Of a DNA stretch of 64,000 nt, positions 1-8,153 are shown in pieces. Within the stretch, counting starts at the first letter, position 1. Each line of letters starts with the position of its first letter. Source of the DNA: WTJO01 sp965660165 (GTDB lineage: Bacteria > Pseudomonadota > Alphaproteobacteria > Puniceispirillales > Puniceispirillaceae); contig CBFHYU010000001.1 of the NCBI GenBank assembly GCA_965660165.1, forward strand, positions 124,001 to 188,000. Direction: 5' to 3'. Below the pieces are notes generated by a model. The model did no database searches. It was not told the origin of the DNA and saw only the letters and a program-made list of their open reading frames with translations. Position numbers and translations under genes: made by a program.

Positions 1-26
1 ACTAATCTGATTAAGCTAGAGGTTCA

Positions 27-806
27 ATGTTAACATCTGAAGAAAAACAGGCTTGCACTGATATGTTAGATGTGGCTGTTCACAGAGGCGGCGGCAATAT
101 GCCCGCCACTATTCAGCACTATCAAGTGCCACGTCAGGACAACCAAACTGTGCTGGATATTGTCTCTTATATTCAGCATTATATTGATCCTAGCTTAAGC
201 TATCGGTTTGCCTGTAGGGTGGGCATGTGCGGGTCATGTGCAATGATGGTAAATAATGAGCCACGCTGGACATGCCGCACCCATATTGACAAGGTTGTTG
301 CCAACAATAAGATTGAGATTGCCCCGCTTCGCAATCTGCCTGTGATTAAAGATTTGGTGCCTGATCTAGATCCGTTTTTTGATAAATGGGTGAAGGCAGA
401 GGCAAAACATCACCCCTCAGCCTCACGTCATCAACCAATGCATCTTCAATCGCCTGATAGCCCTGAGCGCAAGCGTGCAGATGCCAATATAGAATGTATC
501 AACTGTGCGGTATGTTATGCAGCATGTGATACAGTAACAAACCAGCCAGATTATCTTGGACCTGCCGCTTTACAACGCGCATGGACATTGCTTAATGATG
601 CCAAAGATGCTGATAAGCAAACTATCTGGAATGCTGTATCTGGCAGTGATGGATGCCATAATTGTCATTCTATCGGAAGCTGTTCGCATTATTGCCCAAA
701 CGAGCTTAACCCGATGCTTGCCATTGCAGGGCTGAAACAGCAAACCATAAAACAGGCATTCTCGCTTACATCATTGCTGGAACAAAGTAATAAGCATGAT
801 CGATAA
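27..806 (+). CDS. Succinate dehydrogenase/fumarate reductase iron-sulfur subunit
   Basis: This is the 259-residue electron-transfer subunit of a complex II-type enzyme, passing electrons between the flavoprotein and membrane quinone. Visible motifs are the [2Fe-2S] loop CRVGMCGSC plus a later Cys (residues about 66-85), the [4Fe-4S] motif CINCAVCYAAC (about 153-163) and the C-terminal Cys cluster CHNCHSIGSCSHYCP for the remaining centres. The first residues before LDVAVHRGG are not conserved, so a start at the ATG at 63 is possible. The ATG at 27 has AGAGG just upstream. It overlaps the next gene by 11 nt, so it opens a tight operon with two membrane anchors, the flavoprotein and a fumarase. 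Whether the complex works as a dehydrogenase or a reductase cannot be read from sequence. Confidence 0.9.
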   Translation: MLTSEEKQACTDMLDVAVHRGGGNMPATIQHYQVPRQDNQTVLDIVSYIQHYIDPSLSYRFACRVGMCGSCAMMVNNEPRWTCRTHIDKVVANNKIEIAPLRNLPVIKDLVPDLDPFFDKWVKAEAKHHPSASRHQPMHLQSPDSPERKRADANIECINCAVCYAACDTVTNQPDYLGPAALQRAWTLLNDAKDADKQTIWNAVSGSDGCHNCHSIGSCSHYCPNELNPMLAIAGLKQQTIKQAFSLTSLLEQSNKHDR

Positions 807-1134
807 AAAAATATATATCTGGCAAAGACTGTCAGCATTAGTCATGGTGCCACTTGTAATAGGGCATTTGGCAGTGATGATTTACGCTATCAATGGCGGG
901 TTAAGTGTGGCTGAAATACTTGGCCGCACCCAAGATAGTATTGCGTGGCTGTTATTTTATGGCAGCTTTGTTCTAGCAGTATCTGTTCATGCATCACTGG
1001 GGCTAGCTGTTATTTCTGCTGAATGGTTCGGGCTAACGCCAAAAATAGCATCCTATCTAAGCCTAATTATCGGGCTGGTACTGCTGGCTATGGGCAGTCA
1101 TGCTATCTGGGCTGTAACCTTTGCATCTCACTAA
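796..1134 (+). CDS. Complex II-like membrane anchor subunit (first)
   Basis: A 112-residue protein with three hydrophobic segments (about 12-32, 48-72 and 83-106), as expected for a SdhC/SdhD/FrdC-type anchor. Histidines at the membrane edge (IGHLAVM and SVHASLGLAV) are candidate haem or quinone-site residues. It starts inside the end of the iron-sulfur gene and is followed by a second anchor, giving the order Fe-S, anchor, anchor, flavoprotein. Assignment rests on topology and operon position more than on motif identity, because these anchors diverge fast. Confidence 0.75.
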   Translation: MIDKKIYIWQRLSALVMVPLVIGHLAVMIYAINGGLSVAEILGRTQDSIAWLLFYGSFVLAVSVHASLGLAVISAEWFGLTPKIASYLSLIIGLVLLAMGSHAIWAVTFASH

Positions 1135-1156
1135 TTTAGAACAAAGAAACAAGACT

Positions 1157-1543
1157 ATGATCAAGGAATATGCGGTAAAACAGACAACAGAAAAACAGCA
1201 CCGCCATGCCCGAACGCGAGGCCAGCCCTTGCGGCTTGCCTTTATATTACATCGGCTTTCTGGGGTGTTGCTGGCGCTGTTTTTGCCTGTTCATTTTTGG
1301 GTGTTATCACTTGTAATATCAGATGCAGACAGGCTGACACTATTTCTGGAATTAACTGAAATGCCGCTCATTAAGCTGGCTGAAACACTGTTAGTATGCT
1401 TGCTTGCAGTGCATTTTTTTGGCGGGTTACGGCTGATGGCCTTTGAATGGTTTAGCTGGCCTTCACATCAGAAAACATCTGCCGCAGTAGCCGTATCTAT
1501 GGCTATATTGATTGCCATGCTGTTTTTTTTAAGGACACTTTAG
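1157..1543 (+). CDS. Complex II-like cytochrome b membrane anchor (SdhC-type)
   Basis: A 128-residue anchor with the SdhC-like element ILHRLSGVLLALFLPVHFW, whose His-Arg-Ser triad is typical of the quinone site, and a second helix ending HFFGGLRLMAFEW. A third helix closes the protein. I placed the start at the ATG at 1157. The upstream in-frame ATG at 1121 would add 12 unconserved residues and overlap the previous gene. The stop codon at 1541-1543 directly abuts the flavoprotein ATG, so translation is probably coupled. Together with the preceding anchor it would hold the hydrophilic subunits on the cytoplasmic face of the inner membrane. Confidence 0.8.
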   Translation: MIKEYAVKQTTEKQHRHARTRGQPLRLAFILHRLSGVLLALFLPVHFWVLSLVISDADRLTLFLELTEMPLIKLAETLLVCLLAVHFFGGLRLMAFEWFSWPSHQKTSAAVAVSMAILIAMLFFLRTL

Positions 1544-3301
1544 ATGATAGATCAGATTGAAAGACATGATACAGATATTCTGATTCTTGGTAGTGGCGGC
1601 GCAGGGTTATTTGCCGCCCTTCATGCCTTGCAACAGGGCAATGAGCATACCCGCATCACGATCGCTGTCAAAGGGCTTATCGGTAAATCAGGCTGCACAC
1701 GGATGGTGCAAGGCGGCTATAATGTTGCGCTTGGCGGCGGAGATACAATCGAGCGGCATTTTATGGATACAATACAAGGCGGCAAATGGTTGCCTAATCA
1801 AGATATGGCATGGCGGCTATGCAAAACTGCTGTTGAGCGGATTCATGAGCTGGAAAATGAAATTGGGTGCTTTTTTGACCGTAATCCAGATGGCACAATC
1901 CATCAAAAAGCCTTTGCTGGCCAAACAGCTGATAGAACTGTGCATAAGGGCGATTTAACAGGGATTGAGATTATCAGCAGGCTGATGGAACAGGTGCTTG
2001 CCCAACCTGTTGAAAAATTGCAAGAACATCGCGCTATTGCCTTTATTCCCACTAAGGATGGCACTGCTATCTCAGGCGTGTTGTTTATAGATATGCGCAA
2101 AGGAACATTTCGGTTTGTGCGGGCAAAAGCGGTTTTGATGGCCACAGGTGGCGGGCCAACCATGTATAAATATCACACCCCTTCTGGGGATAAATCAATG
2201 GATGGCCTAGCAATGGCATTGCGCTTGGGGCTTGGTTTACGTGATATGGAAATGGTGCAATTTCACCCCACTGGCCTGCTGGCAGGCGCGCATACAAGGA
2301 TGACAGGAACTGTCCTTGAAGAAGGGTTAAGAGGCGCAGGCGGGCATTTGCTAGATCGTAATGGCAGACGTTTCATGTTTGATTATGATGAAAAAGGCGA
2401 ACGTGCCACCCGTGATATTGTTAGCAGAGCTATCTATGCTGAAATGTCAAAAAGCAACAGCCCAGAAGATGCAGGCGTTTTTATCTCGATGAGCCATCTA
2501 GGTGCCGAGCATGTGGCTGAGAAATTCAAAGGCATGGTAAAACGTTGTGCTGATTGCGGATTTGATCTGGCCGCAGGTCAGGTTGAGGTTGTGCCTACGG
2601 CGCATTATCTGATGGGGGGCGTGATTGTCGATGTAGATACCCGCACCGAAATTGAAGGATTATATGCAGCAGGTGAAGATGCAGGCGGCGCGCATGGCGC
2701 AAACAGGCTAGGCGGAAACGGGGTTGCCAATTCAACTGTGTTTGGCGGTATCGCAGGCGAGGTAATGGTCGCTGATATCGCTAAGATCGCGCATCATCGC
2801 GAGCCTGATGAAATGGTGCTTAGTAACGAGATAGAGCGTGCCTGCTTGCCTTTCACAAAGCCAGCAGAGCCACTTCAGCCCTTACGTCAGAAGTTGCAGG
2901 ATATTGCGTGGGAGGATATTGGCGTTATCAGAGACAAATCATCTTTGAAGACAGGGCTAGAACGTGTCTCTGAATTATCTGAACAGATGGCTGAAATTGG
3001 TGTTGCAGATGGCAATCGCGCATTCCATCTTGGCTGGCATGACTGGCTGAATCTAAGATCGCTGATTGACACTACACTGGTTATTGGGAACGCCGCACTT
3101 GCACGTGAAAATTCACGAGGCGCGCATTTCAGACAGGATTTTGCCGACACAGGCGCATTAGAAAGCTCATATTTCACGGTTGCGCGACAAACCTCTGATG
3201 GGGTATCGGTTACACGACAGGATGTAGATTTTAGCATTGTCAGTCCTGGAGAGACAATTCTAGCTAAGGACGAGCCTGAAACGCTTGTAGCGGCACAATG
3301 A
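1544..3301 (+). CDS. Succinate dehydrogenase/fumarate reductase-family flavoprotein
   Basis: A 585-residue FAD enzyme of the SdhA/FrdA/NadB superfamily. The dinucleotide-binding GSGGAGLFAA lies at about 16-25, the substrate-site region QFHPTGLL in mid-protein, HLLDRNGRRFM after it, and the C-terminal FAD loop GANRLGGNGVANSTVFGG. The residue that carries covalent FAD in SdhA and FrdA (His in the S-H-T motif) is Cys51 here (GKSGCTRMVQGG), so FAD is probably bound non-covalently as in NadB. The helical C-terminal domain is present. The gene overlaps the fumarase alpha gene by 4 nt (ATGA). The operon implies a fumarate- or substituted-fumarate-linked redox reaction. The exact substrate is unproven. 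Confidence 0.85.
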   Translation: MIDQIERHDTDILILGSGGAGLFAALHALQQGNEHTRITIAVKGLIGKSGCTRMVQGGYNVALGGGDTIERHFMDTIQGGKWLPNQDMAWRLCKTAVERIHELENEIGCFFDRNPDGTIHQKAFAGQTADRTVHKGDLTGIEIISRLMEQVLAQPVEKLQEHRAIAFIPTKDGTAISGVLFIDMRKGTFRFVRAKAVLMATGGGPTMYKYHTPSGDKSMDGLAMALRLGLGLRDMEMVQFHPTGLLAGAHTRMTGTVLEEGLRGAGGHLLDRNGRRFMFDYDEKGERATRDIVSRAIYAEMSKSNSPEDAGVFISMSHLGAEHVAEKFKGMVKRCADCGFDLAAGQVEVVPTAHYLMGGVIVDVDTRTEIEGLYAAGEDAGGAHGANRLGGNGVANSTVFGGIAGEVMVADIAKIAHHREPDEMVLSNEIERACLPFTKPAEPLQPLRQKLQDIAWEDIGVIRDKSSLKTGLERVSELSEQMAEIGVADGNRAFHLGWHDWLNLRSLIDTTLVIGNAALARENSRGAHFRQDFADTGALESSYFTVARQTSDGVSVTRQDVDFSIVSPGETILAKDEPETLVAAQ

Positions 3302-4260
3302 TTTCATCTGCACTTATCGAACAGACAGCCGAAACCCTGATGGCAAAGGCAGCGATTGAGATTCCTGATGATTATCTGGCTGGCTTGAAACAGGCTGCCG
3401 CCTCAGAAGATGGCGAGCTTTCTGCCTTTGTACTTCAAGCGATGCTGGATAATTATGATGCTGCCAAAGAAGATAGGCGCGCTATGTGCGGTGATACAGG
3501 GGTGCCGCGCTGGTATGTAAAAATGGGGAATGAGGCTACCATCGAAGGCGGACCAATAGCATTAGAGACAGCCTTGCGGCGTGCAACCGCTACCGCCACT
3601 AGGGAAATTCCGCTTCGGCCAAACAGAGTGCATCCGCTATGGCGGACAGATCATGATAATAATGTCGGCATTGGCGCGCCTGAGATTGAATATGGCTTTG
3701 AGCCTGACGGCGACTGGATTGACCTTGTCACTGTGCATAAGGGCGGGCTGTTTGGAACAGATTATAGGATGCTATTCCCCTCTGATGGCATTGAGGGCAT
3801 AAAGCGGTTTTATCTTGATAGTCTGGTTGCCTTTGGCAAAAGAGGGCTTGCCTGTCAGCCTGCGATTATCGGTATCGGGCTTGGCGGCTCGAAAGATAGC
3901 TGTATGGTACTTGGCAAGCGTGCTGCCTGTCTTAGGCTGGTTGGTGATAGAAATCCAGACCCGAAAATCGCCGCACTTGAAGATGAGCTTAAGATACTTG
4001 GCAATAATATCGGCATGGGCGCGATGGGATTTGTTGGCAAACATATGGTGATTGATTGTCATATTGAGGCTGGATATTGTCATACGGGCGGCATGCAAAT
4101 GTCTGTCCATGCATTTTGCCTGTCATCACGTCGGGCGGTAGCCAGAATCACACCAGATGGTCAGGTGCATTACCGCACAGACCCAGACTGGTTTACCCCC
4201 TATCAAAGAAGAGAGACCGTAGAATGGCCACGCCTTCAGGACCAAGACAAATCAGCCTAA
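3298..4260 (+). CDS. Class I fumarate hydratase, alpha subunit (TtdA-like)
   Basis: The 320-residue N-terminal half of a split, oxygen-sensitive [4Fe-4S] class I fumarase or tartrate dehydratase. Candidate cluster cysteines are in MCGDTGVPRW (about 64), LACQPAIIGIGLGGSKD (about 187) and VHAFCLSSRRA (about 277). The GIGLGGSKD and NNIGMGAMGFVGK elements are family signatures. It follows the flavoprotein with a 4-nt overlap, and the beta subunit starts 37 nt before its end, so the two subunits should be made together. Class I enzymes also hydrate mesaconate or tartrate, so the substrate is open. The link with a complex II-like enzyme favours fumarate to malate. Confidence 0.85.
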   Translation: MISSALIEQTAETLMAKAAIEIPDDYLAGLKQAAASEDGELSAFVLQAMLDNYDAAKEDRRAMCGDTGVPRWYVKMGNEATIEGGPIALETALRRATATATREIPLRPNRVHPLWRTDHDNNVGIGAPEIEYGFEPDGDWIDLVTVHKGGLFGTDYRMLFPSDGIEGIKRFYLDSLVAFGKRGLACQPAIIGIGLGGSKDSCMVLGKRAACLRLVGDRNPDPKIAALEDELKILGNNIGMGAMGFVGKHMVIDCHIEAGYCHTGGMQMSVHAFCLSSRRAVARITPDGQVHYRTDPDWFTPYQRRETVEWPRLQDQDKSA

Positions 4261-4931
4261 GCACTACGCCTAGTCAGGATGATATTAACGCGCTCAGATT
4301 AGGGGATATTGTTTATCTTGACGGGCTTTTATATACCGCCCGTGAGGGGGTATATATGCGCGCATTAGAACAGAATGCCAATGTGCCTATGGAATTGCCG
4401 CAACAAAGTGCCGCCAATTTTCACTGCTCACCTGCTGCTACTATCAATGCAGATGGCAGCTTTTCGCTTGGGGCTGTTACCGCTACTGCGTCCTTTCGCT
4501 TTGCTAAATGGCTTCCTGAATGGATGGCACGTTCGGGCGCAAAGTTGATTATTGGCAAAGGCGGCATGTCATCAAAAGATTATAAAGACTATTTTGTGCC
4601 AAACGGAGCGATTTATCTATCAACTGTTGGCTATGGCACTGGCGCATTATTAGGACGCGGGGTTGAAACTGTCGAAGCTGTGCATTGGCATGAAGAGCTT
4701 GGCATTGCCCAAGCGATGTGGGTGCTTAAATGCAATCATATGGGGCCATTTATTGTTGCCTCAGATAGTCAGGGAAATTGTTTGTTTGAGCGTGAAAATG
4801 AAAAAATATCCAAAAATCTTGAACAGCTTTATGAAGGCACCAAAGCCCCAAGTCTAAAACGGTTTGGCGAGACAGATGATAGGCGTGATGAGCTGATAGG
4901 CAATGCCTTAGATGATAAGACTAAACCCTAG
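4224..4931 (+). CDS. Class I fumarate hydratase, beta subunit (TtdB-like)
   Basis: A 235-residue partner of the preceding alpha subunit, corresponding to the C-terminal domain of single-chain class I fumarases. Motifs include LRLGDIVYLDGLLYTARE near the N terminus, GKGGMSSK (about 114) and a downstream GAIYLSTVGYGTGALLG, which matches the swivelling domain that closes over the active site. I use the ATG at 4224, with AAAGAAGAGAG upstream. The reading frame is open further upstream, but that part is antisense-free filler inside the alpha gene and unconserved. It is the last gene of the operon, and I see no clear hairpin terminator in the 44 nt that follow. Confidence 0.85.
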   Translation: MATPSGPRQISLSTTPSQDDINALRLGDIVYLDGLLYTAREGVYMRALEQNANVPMELPQQSAANFHCSPAATINADGSFSLGAVTATASFRFAKWLPEWMARSGAKLIIGKGGMSSKDYKDYFVPNGAIYLSTVGYGTGALLGRGVETVEAVHWHEELGIAQAMWVLKCNHMGPFIVASDSQGNCLFERENEKISKNLEQLYEGTKAPSLKRFGETDDRRDELIGNALDDKTKP

Positions 4932-4975
4932 CCACATGGCGTGCGCAAATATATAGGTCTTATCCAGCTAATGGG

Positions 4976-6196
4976 CTATTTATGTGTCGGTGTTATATGA
5001 ATCTGGTTGGTAGGGGGCTGAAGCAATATCGCCCAAATACACACGCATGATACCAGAAAACATCCCAGAATAATCATCAGAAAATCAGTGCCAAAATGAG
5101 CAAATATAAACCCGCCAGCAAGTGGCCCCATCGCAAGCCCCATTGAGCGTGGCAACGATATCCAGCCTTTCGCACGGCCATAAATTTCTGCCCTAAAATA
5201 CAGGTTAGTCACAAACCCAAGCGTTACTGTCAGCACACCATGCCCCATGCCAAACAACGCCATAGCCAGTGCCGAGATATATAGATTATCTATGCCTGCC
5301 AGCATGATAGCTAGTGGCACTAAACTAGACGCAATCGCCCCTGTGAGCCGCGCATCAAACAGCTTACCAAAATACATTTCAACCATTCTACCAATTAGCT
5401 GGAAAGGGCCATAAATACTAGCAAGCATCACTGCGGTGGCCACATCCTGATACAGGCTGGTAAACCAGCTAATCCACATCATCGCCGCCGCGCCAAATGC
5501 CAGATATTCACACCCGCCTGCAAGCGCCAATAACAGCATTGCCCGCCTTTCTGATACACGCAAATCAGACCACCGAAATTTTGCAAATTGTGAGGAACTG
5601 GCAAGATGGTTCGCACGGTAGCGATATGCTAGCCAGCCCATTCGCACGCCAGCCACAATCAACGCTATTACCATCAGCCATAAAGTATGTTTTAGACCAA
5701 ATTGGGCAAGTAAGGGGCCAGTTATCAGCCATGTGATCGAACTGGCAACCGCTCCATAAAAGGTGATATATGAGATATTGAGTCGCGCATGTTTCTCATC
5801 AAGCTGAACCGCAGAGCTGAAGGCAAGCTCATAAGTCGCACACCCCATCGCAATTCCGATAGACCCAAAACTAGCCAATAGCAGAGCCATATTACTGCCT
5901 ATTGACAGCAATAAAAGTCCGATTGCGCCTGCAAAAAACCCGCCACACATCACCCATAATGCCGAATATCTATCTGCAAGATACCCATAGATAGGGGCAA
6001 GACAGGCTTGTGCCGCCAAAGTCAGGCTTAAAGCTGTGAGGATATATAGCTCAGATAGCTGATATTGCACTGAAAGCGGCTGTTTTAATTGCGCAAAACT
6101 ATAAAATAATAGCCCATAGCTAATTATCTGGCCGATCCCAAGTGAATGAACAGGCACCTTTCTGAAGGGCTGTAAATTAGACGCTAACATATTCAT
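4976..6196 (-). CDS. MFS transporter
   Basis: A 406-residue protein with about twelve hydrophobic segments and the MFS loop motif between helices 2 and 3 (GYLADRYSALWVM). Helix 4 carries a small-residue-rich GIAMGCATYELAF. It is a monomeric inner-membrane secondary carrier. It looks closest to the OFA/monocarboxylate-like branch, but the substrate cannot be named. It is convergent with the fumarase operon, and its promoter region faces a probable small RNA gene on the other strand (about 6236-6376). The ATG at 6196 has no strong ribosome-binding site, and a second ATG lies two codons on. Confidence 0.75.
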   Translation of the reverse strand: MNMLASNLQPFRKVPVHSLGIGQIISYGLLFYSFAQLKQPLSVQYQLSELYILTALSLTLAAQACLAPIYGYLADRYSALWVMCGGFFAGAIGLLLLSIGSNMALLLASFGSIGIAMGCATYELAFSSAVQLDEKHARLNISYITFYGAVASSITWLITGPLLAQFGLKHTLWLMVIALIVAGVRMGWLAYRYRANHLASSSQFAKFRWSDLRVSERRAMLLLALAGGCEYLAFGAAAMMWISWFTSLYQDVATAVMLASIYGPFQLIGRMVEMYFGKLFDARLTGAIASSLVPLAIMLAGIDNLYISALAMALFGMGHGVLTVTLGFVTNLYFRAEIYGRAKGWISLPRSMGLAMGPLAGGFIFAHFGTDFLMIILGCFLVSCVCIWAILLQPPTNQIHITPTHK

Positions 6197-6200
6197 ATAG

Positions 6201-6229
6201 TTGAATTTTATTTCATTTATATCTAGAAA
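6201..6229 (+). promoter_or_regulatory. Candidate sigma70-like promoter of the small RNA
   Basis: TTGAAT at 6201-6206, a 17-nt spacer, then TAGAAA at 6224-6229. The -10 element matches only 4 of 6 consensus bases. It is proposed because its start point would fall at about 6236, just ahead of a structured, terminator-ended region. Confidence 0.3.
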
Positions 6230-6235
6230 ATCTGA

Positions 6236-6376
6236 AGCCTAACTTAAAAAAAATAGATGCGGTAGTGAACACATAGCATCACTAAGACGTAGAATAATTA
6301 TTGCATCTTAAGAATGAACACTCTCAAGATGACTCCTCCCTAAACTTGGTCGCAGTTTTTCTGCGACCTTTTTTTT
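6236..6376 (+). ncRNA. Candidate trans-acting small RNA with anti-SD motif
   Basis: The gap between two minus-strand genes ends in a strong plus-strand intrinsic terminator although no plus-strand gene precedes it. Upstream are a hairpin TAGTGA/TCACTA (6263-6268 and 6279-6284) and two mutually exclusive stems. CATCTT at 6304-6309 can pair with AAGATG at 6326-6331, or its overlapping GCATCT can pair with AGATGC at 6255-6260. Between the last stem and the terminator lies unpaired CTCCTCCC (6333-6340), complementary to a Shine-Dalgarno sequence. This is the layout of several alphaproteobacterial trans-encoded RNAs that mask ribosome-binding sites. The 5' end is estimated from a weak promoter. 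No family is recognised. Confidence 0.5.
6348..6376 (+). terminator. Rho-independent terminator of the small RNA
   Basis: An eight-base-pair perfect stem, GGTCGCAG (6348-6355) and CTGCGACC (6361-6368), with a five-T loop, followed by eight T residues (6369-6376). The U-tract is on the plus strand only, so it cannot serve the flanking minus-strand genes. Confidence 0.85.
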
Positions 6377-6386
6377 GCGATCCTTT

Positions 6387-6959
6387 TTATTGCCAGCGAT
6401 ATGGTTTAGCTGTCTTTGTATCACTATTATATAGCACAAGCCCTCCTGATACAGGCGAGATATTGGTAATTGCGCTAATCACCACCTGATGGGTTACCAG
6501 CAATGTTACGGGCTGTTGGGTTAGGGTCACAAGCTTTTGTTTCAACAAATCAAGTGTCTCAGCTTTATCAACATGCCCGTTGAAAAATGAATTGAGCCCG
6601 TCAAATGTGGTGAAAGGCCCTAGCGCTAGCAAGCCAGCTGTTTCAACACATCGGCACCATCTACTTGATAGAATGTGATCAAACTGGATATTTTCGGCGC
6701 GAAAAAATGCGCCAGCCTCTCTGGCCTGCCTTCGGCCTGCCTCGTCAAGATTTCTCTGGCTATTGCAATCTGTAATATCAAAATTGGCTGGATCGCCAAT
6801 GCCAGGCGCTAAGGCATGACGCATGAAAATAACATTAGCCTGTATTGATTCGATTTCGTGTTTTAGCGATGCGGCACACGCTGAGCCCAGCCCCGCGCCG
6901 ATGCCAAGCCACAGCGCCATTATCACAAAGGCATATCTATATGTGCTAGATTTCAGCAT
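6387..6959 (-). CDS. Exported histidine phosphatase family protein
   Basis: A 190-residue protein beginning with a signal-peptide-like hydrophobic stretch (YAFVIMALWLGIGAGLGSA) followed by the phosphohistidine motif FMRHALAPG, a later Arg-rich segment (SSRWCRCVETAGL) and the second catalytic His in VTHQVVISAI. This is the phosphoglycerate-mutase-like fold, probably a periplasmic or membrane-tethered phosphatase. The substrate is unknown. I use the ATG at 6959, since the frame opens earlier only through TTG codons. It overlaps the end of the thiolase gene by 14 nt and is likely its downstream operon partner. Confidence 0.75.
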   Translation of the reverse strand: MLKSSTYRYAFVIMALWLGIGAGLGSACAASLKHEIESIQANVIFMRHALAPGIGDPANFDITDCNSQRNLDEAGRRQAREAGAFFRAENIQFDHILSSRWCRCVETAGLLALGPFTTFDGLNSFFNGHVDKAETLDLLKQKLVTLTQQPVTLLVTHQVVISAITNISPVSGGLVLYNSDTKTAKPYRWQ

Positions 6960-8127
6960 CAACAATCACAGCAATACCCTGACCACCCCCAATACACATT
7001 GTGGCAAGCCCATAACGCTCACCTCTTCGCTTCAGCTCATAGACAAGTTTGGTCAGAATAATAGCCCCTGTTGCGCCTACGGGATGACCTAGTGCAATCG
7101 CCCCACCATTCGGATTGACGATATCGCTATCTAGTCCTAATTGCTGGCTTACTGCACATGCCTGAGCGGCAAAGGCTTCATTACTTTCAATAACGCTAAT
7201 ATCAGAGGTTTTCAGCCCAGCCCGTTCAAGTGCCATCTGGCTTGCAGGTACAGGCCCCATCCCCATAATCCGCGCAGGCACACCGCCAAGCCCGTAAGAT
7301 ACAATCCGCGCAAGTGGCGTTTGTCCGCTTTGCGCAACTTTGGCGTCTGTTGCTAGCACAATCGCCGCTGCGCCATCATTGATTCCAGATGAATTCCCTG
7401 CGGTCACAGCCCCTTCTGGATCAAAGGCAGGACGTAACCCTGCCAGCGTTTCTGCTGTAGTAGCGCGTGGATGCTCATCTGTATCAAATTCATAGCTTTG
7501 CTTGCGCTTTGTAATGGTTACAGGCGTGATTTGCGAGGTAAAATAGCCCTGCTCAATGGCAGTGGCGGCACGCAATTGGCTTGCAAGCGCAAATTCATCC
7601 ATCTGCTCACGGCTAATGCCATAATCTGAGGCAATATTTTCAGCTGTAATTCCCATATGGCCTATGCCAAAAGGATCATGCAACGCCCCTAGCATCATAT
7701 CTGTTACTTCTGCATGGCCAAGACGTGCGCCCCAGCGCATTGCTGGTACTAGATGCCCGCCTCTGCTCATCACTTCAGCACCGCCAGCCAACGCCGCCTC
7801 GCCATCGCCAAGTTTCAGCATTTGTGTTGCCGACACAACCGCCTGAAGGCCGCTACCGCATAATCTGTTTACAGTAAGGGCAGGGGCAGTATCTGCCATG
7901 CCTGCGCCAATCGAAATACAGCGTGACAGATACATATCGCGTGCTTCGGTATGAATCACATTGCCAAATACAGCATGGTCAATCTGGTCTGCATCTAGCC
8001 CTGAGCGCGCAATAGCCGCCTTGCCAGCGATTATCCCTAGATCAATAGGCGTATGGTCTTTCAGGCTACCACCAAATCCGCCAATAGCTGTGCGTGTTGC
8101 CGAAAGGATAAATACATCCTGTGTCAT
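6946..8127 (-). CDS. Acetyl-CoA acetyltransferase (thiolase)
   Basis: A 393-residue biosynthetic/degradative thiolase that condenses two acyl-CoAs or cleaves 3-ketoacyl-CoA. The nucleophilic Cys90 sits in NRLCGSGLQAV, the His of NEAFAAQ and of ALGHPVGATGA forms the active site, and the second cysteine is in CIGGGQGIAV near the C terminus. Length is normal for the PhaA/AtoB/BktB group. AGAGG lies seven nt before the ATG. It follows the acyl-CoA dehydrogenase by 26 nt, and the pair fits beta-oxidation of a short or branched acyl-CoA. Confidence 0.92.
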   Translation of the reverse strand: MTQDVFILSATRTAIGGFGGSLKDHTPIDLGIIAGKAAIARSGLDADQIDHAVFGNVIHTEARDMYLSRCISIGAGMADTAPALTVNRLCGSGLQAVVSATQMLKLGDGEAALAGGAEVMSRGGHLVPAMRWGARLGHAEVTDMMLGALHDPFGIGHMGITAENIASDYGISREQMDEFALASQLRAATAIEQGYFTSQITPVTITKRKQSYEFDTDEHPRATTAETLAGLRPAFDPEGAVTAGNSSGINDGAAAIVLATDAKVAQSGQTPLARIVSYGLGGVPARIMGMGPVPASQMALERAGLKTSDISVIESNEAFAAQACAVSQQLGLDSDIVNPNGGAIALGHPVGATGAIILTKLVYELKRRGERYGLATMCIGGGQGIAVIVDAEI

Positions 8128-8153
8128 CTTCTACCTCTTTTTAAGTGTGGCGA

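Noticed and set aside
6314..6343. Nine-codon leader ORF ending Pro-Pro-stop before the terminator
   Set aside because: It would suit an attenuator, but there is no gene in the same direction downstream and no ribosome-binding site. The CTCCTCCC is better read as an RNA pairing site.
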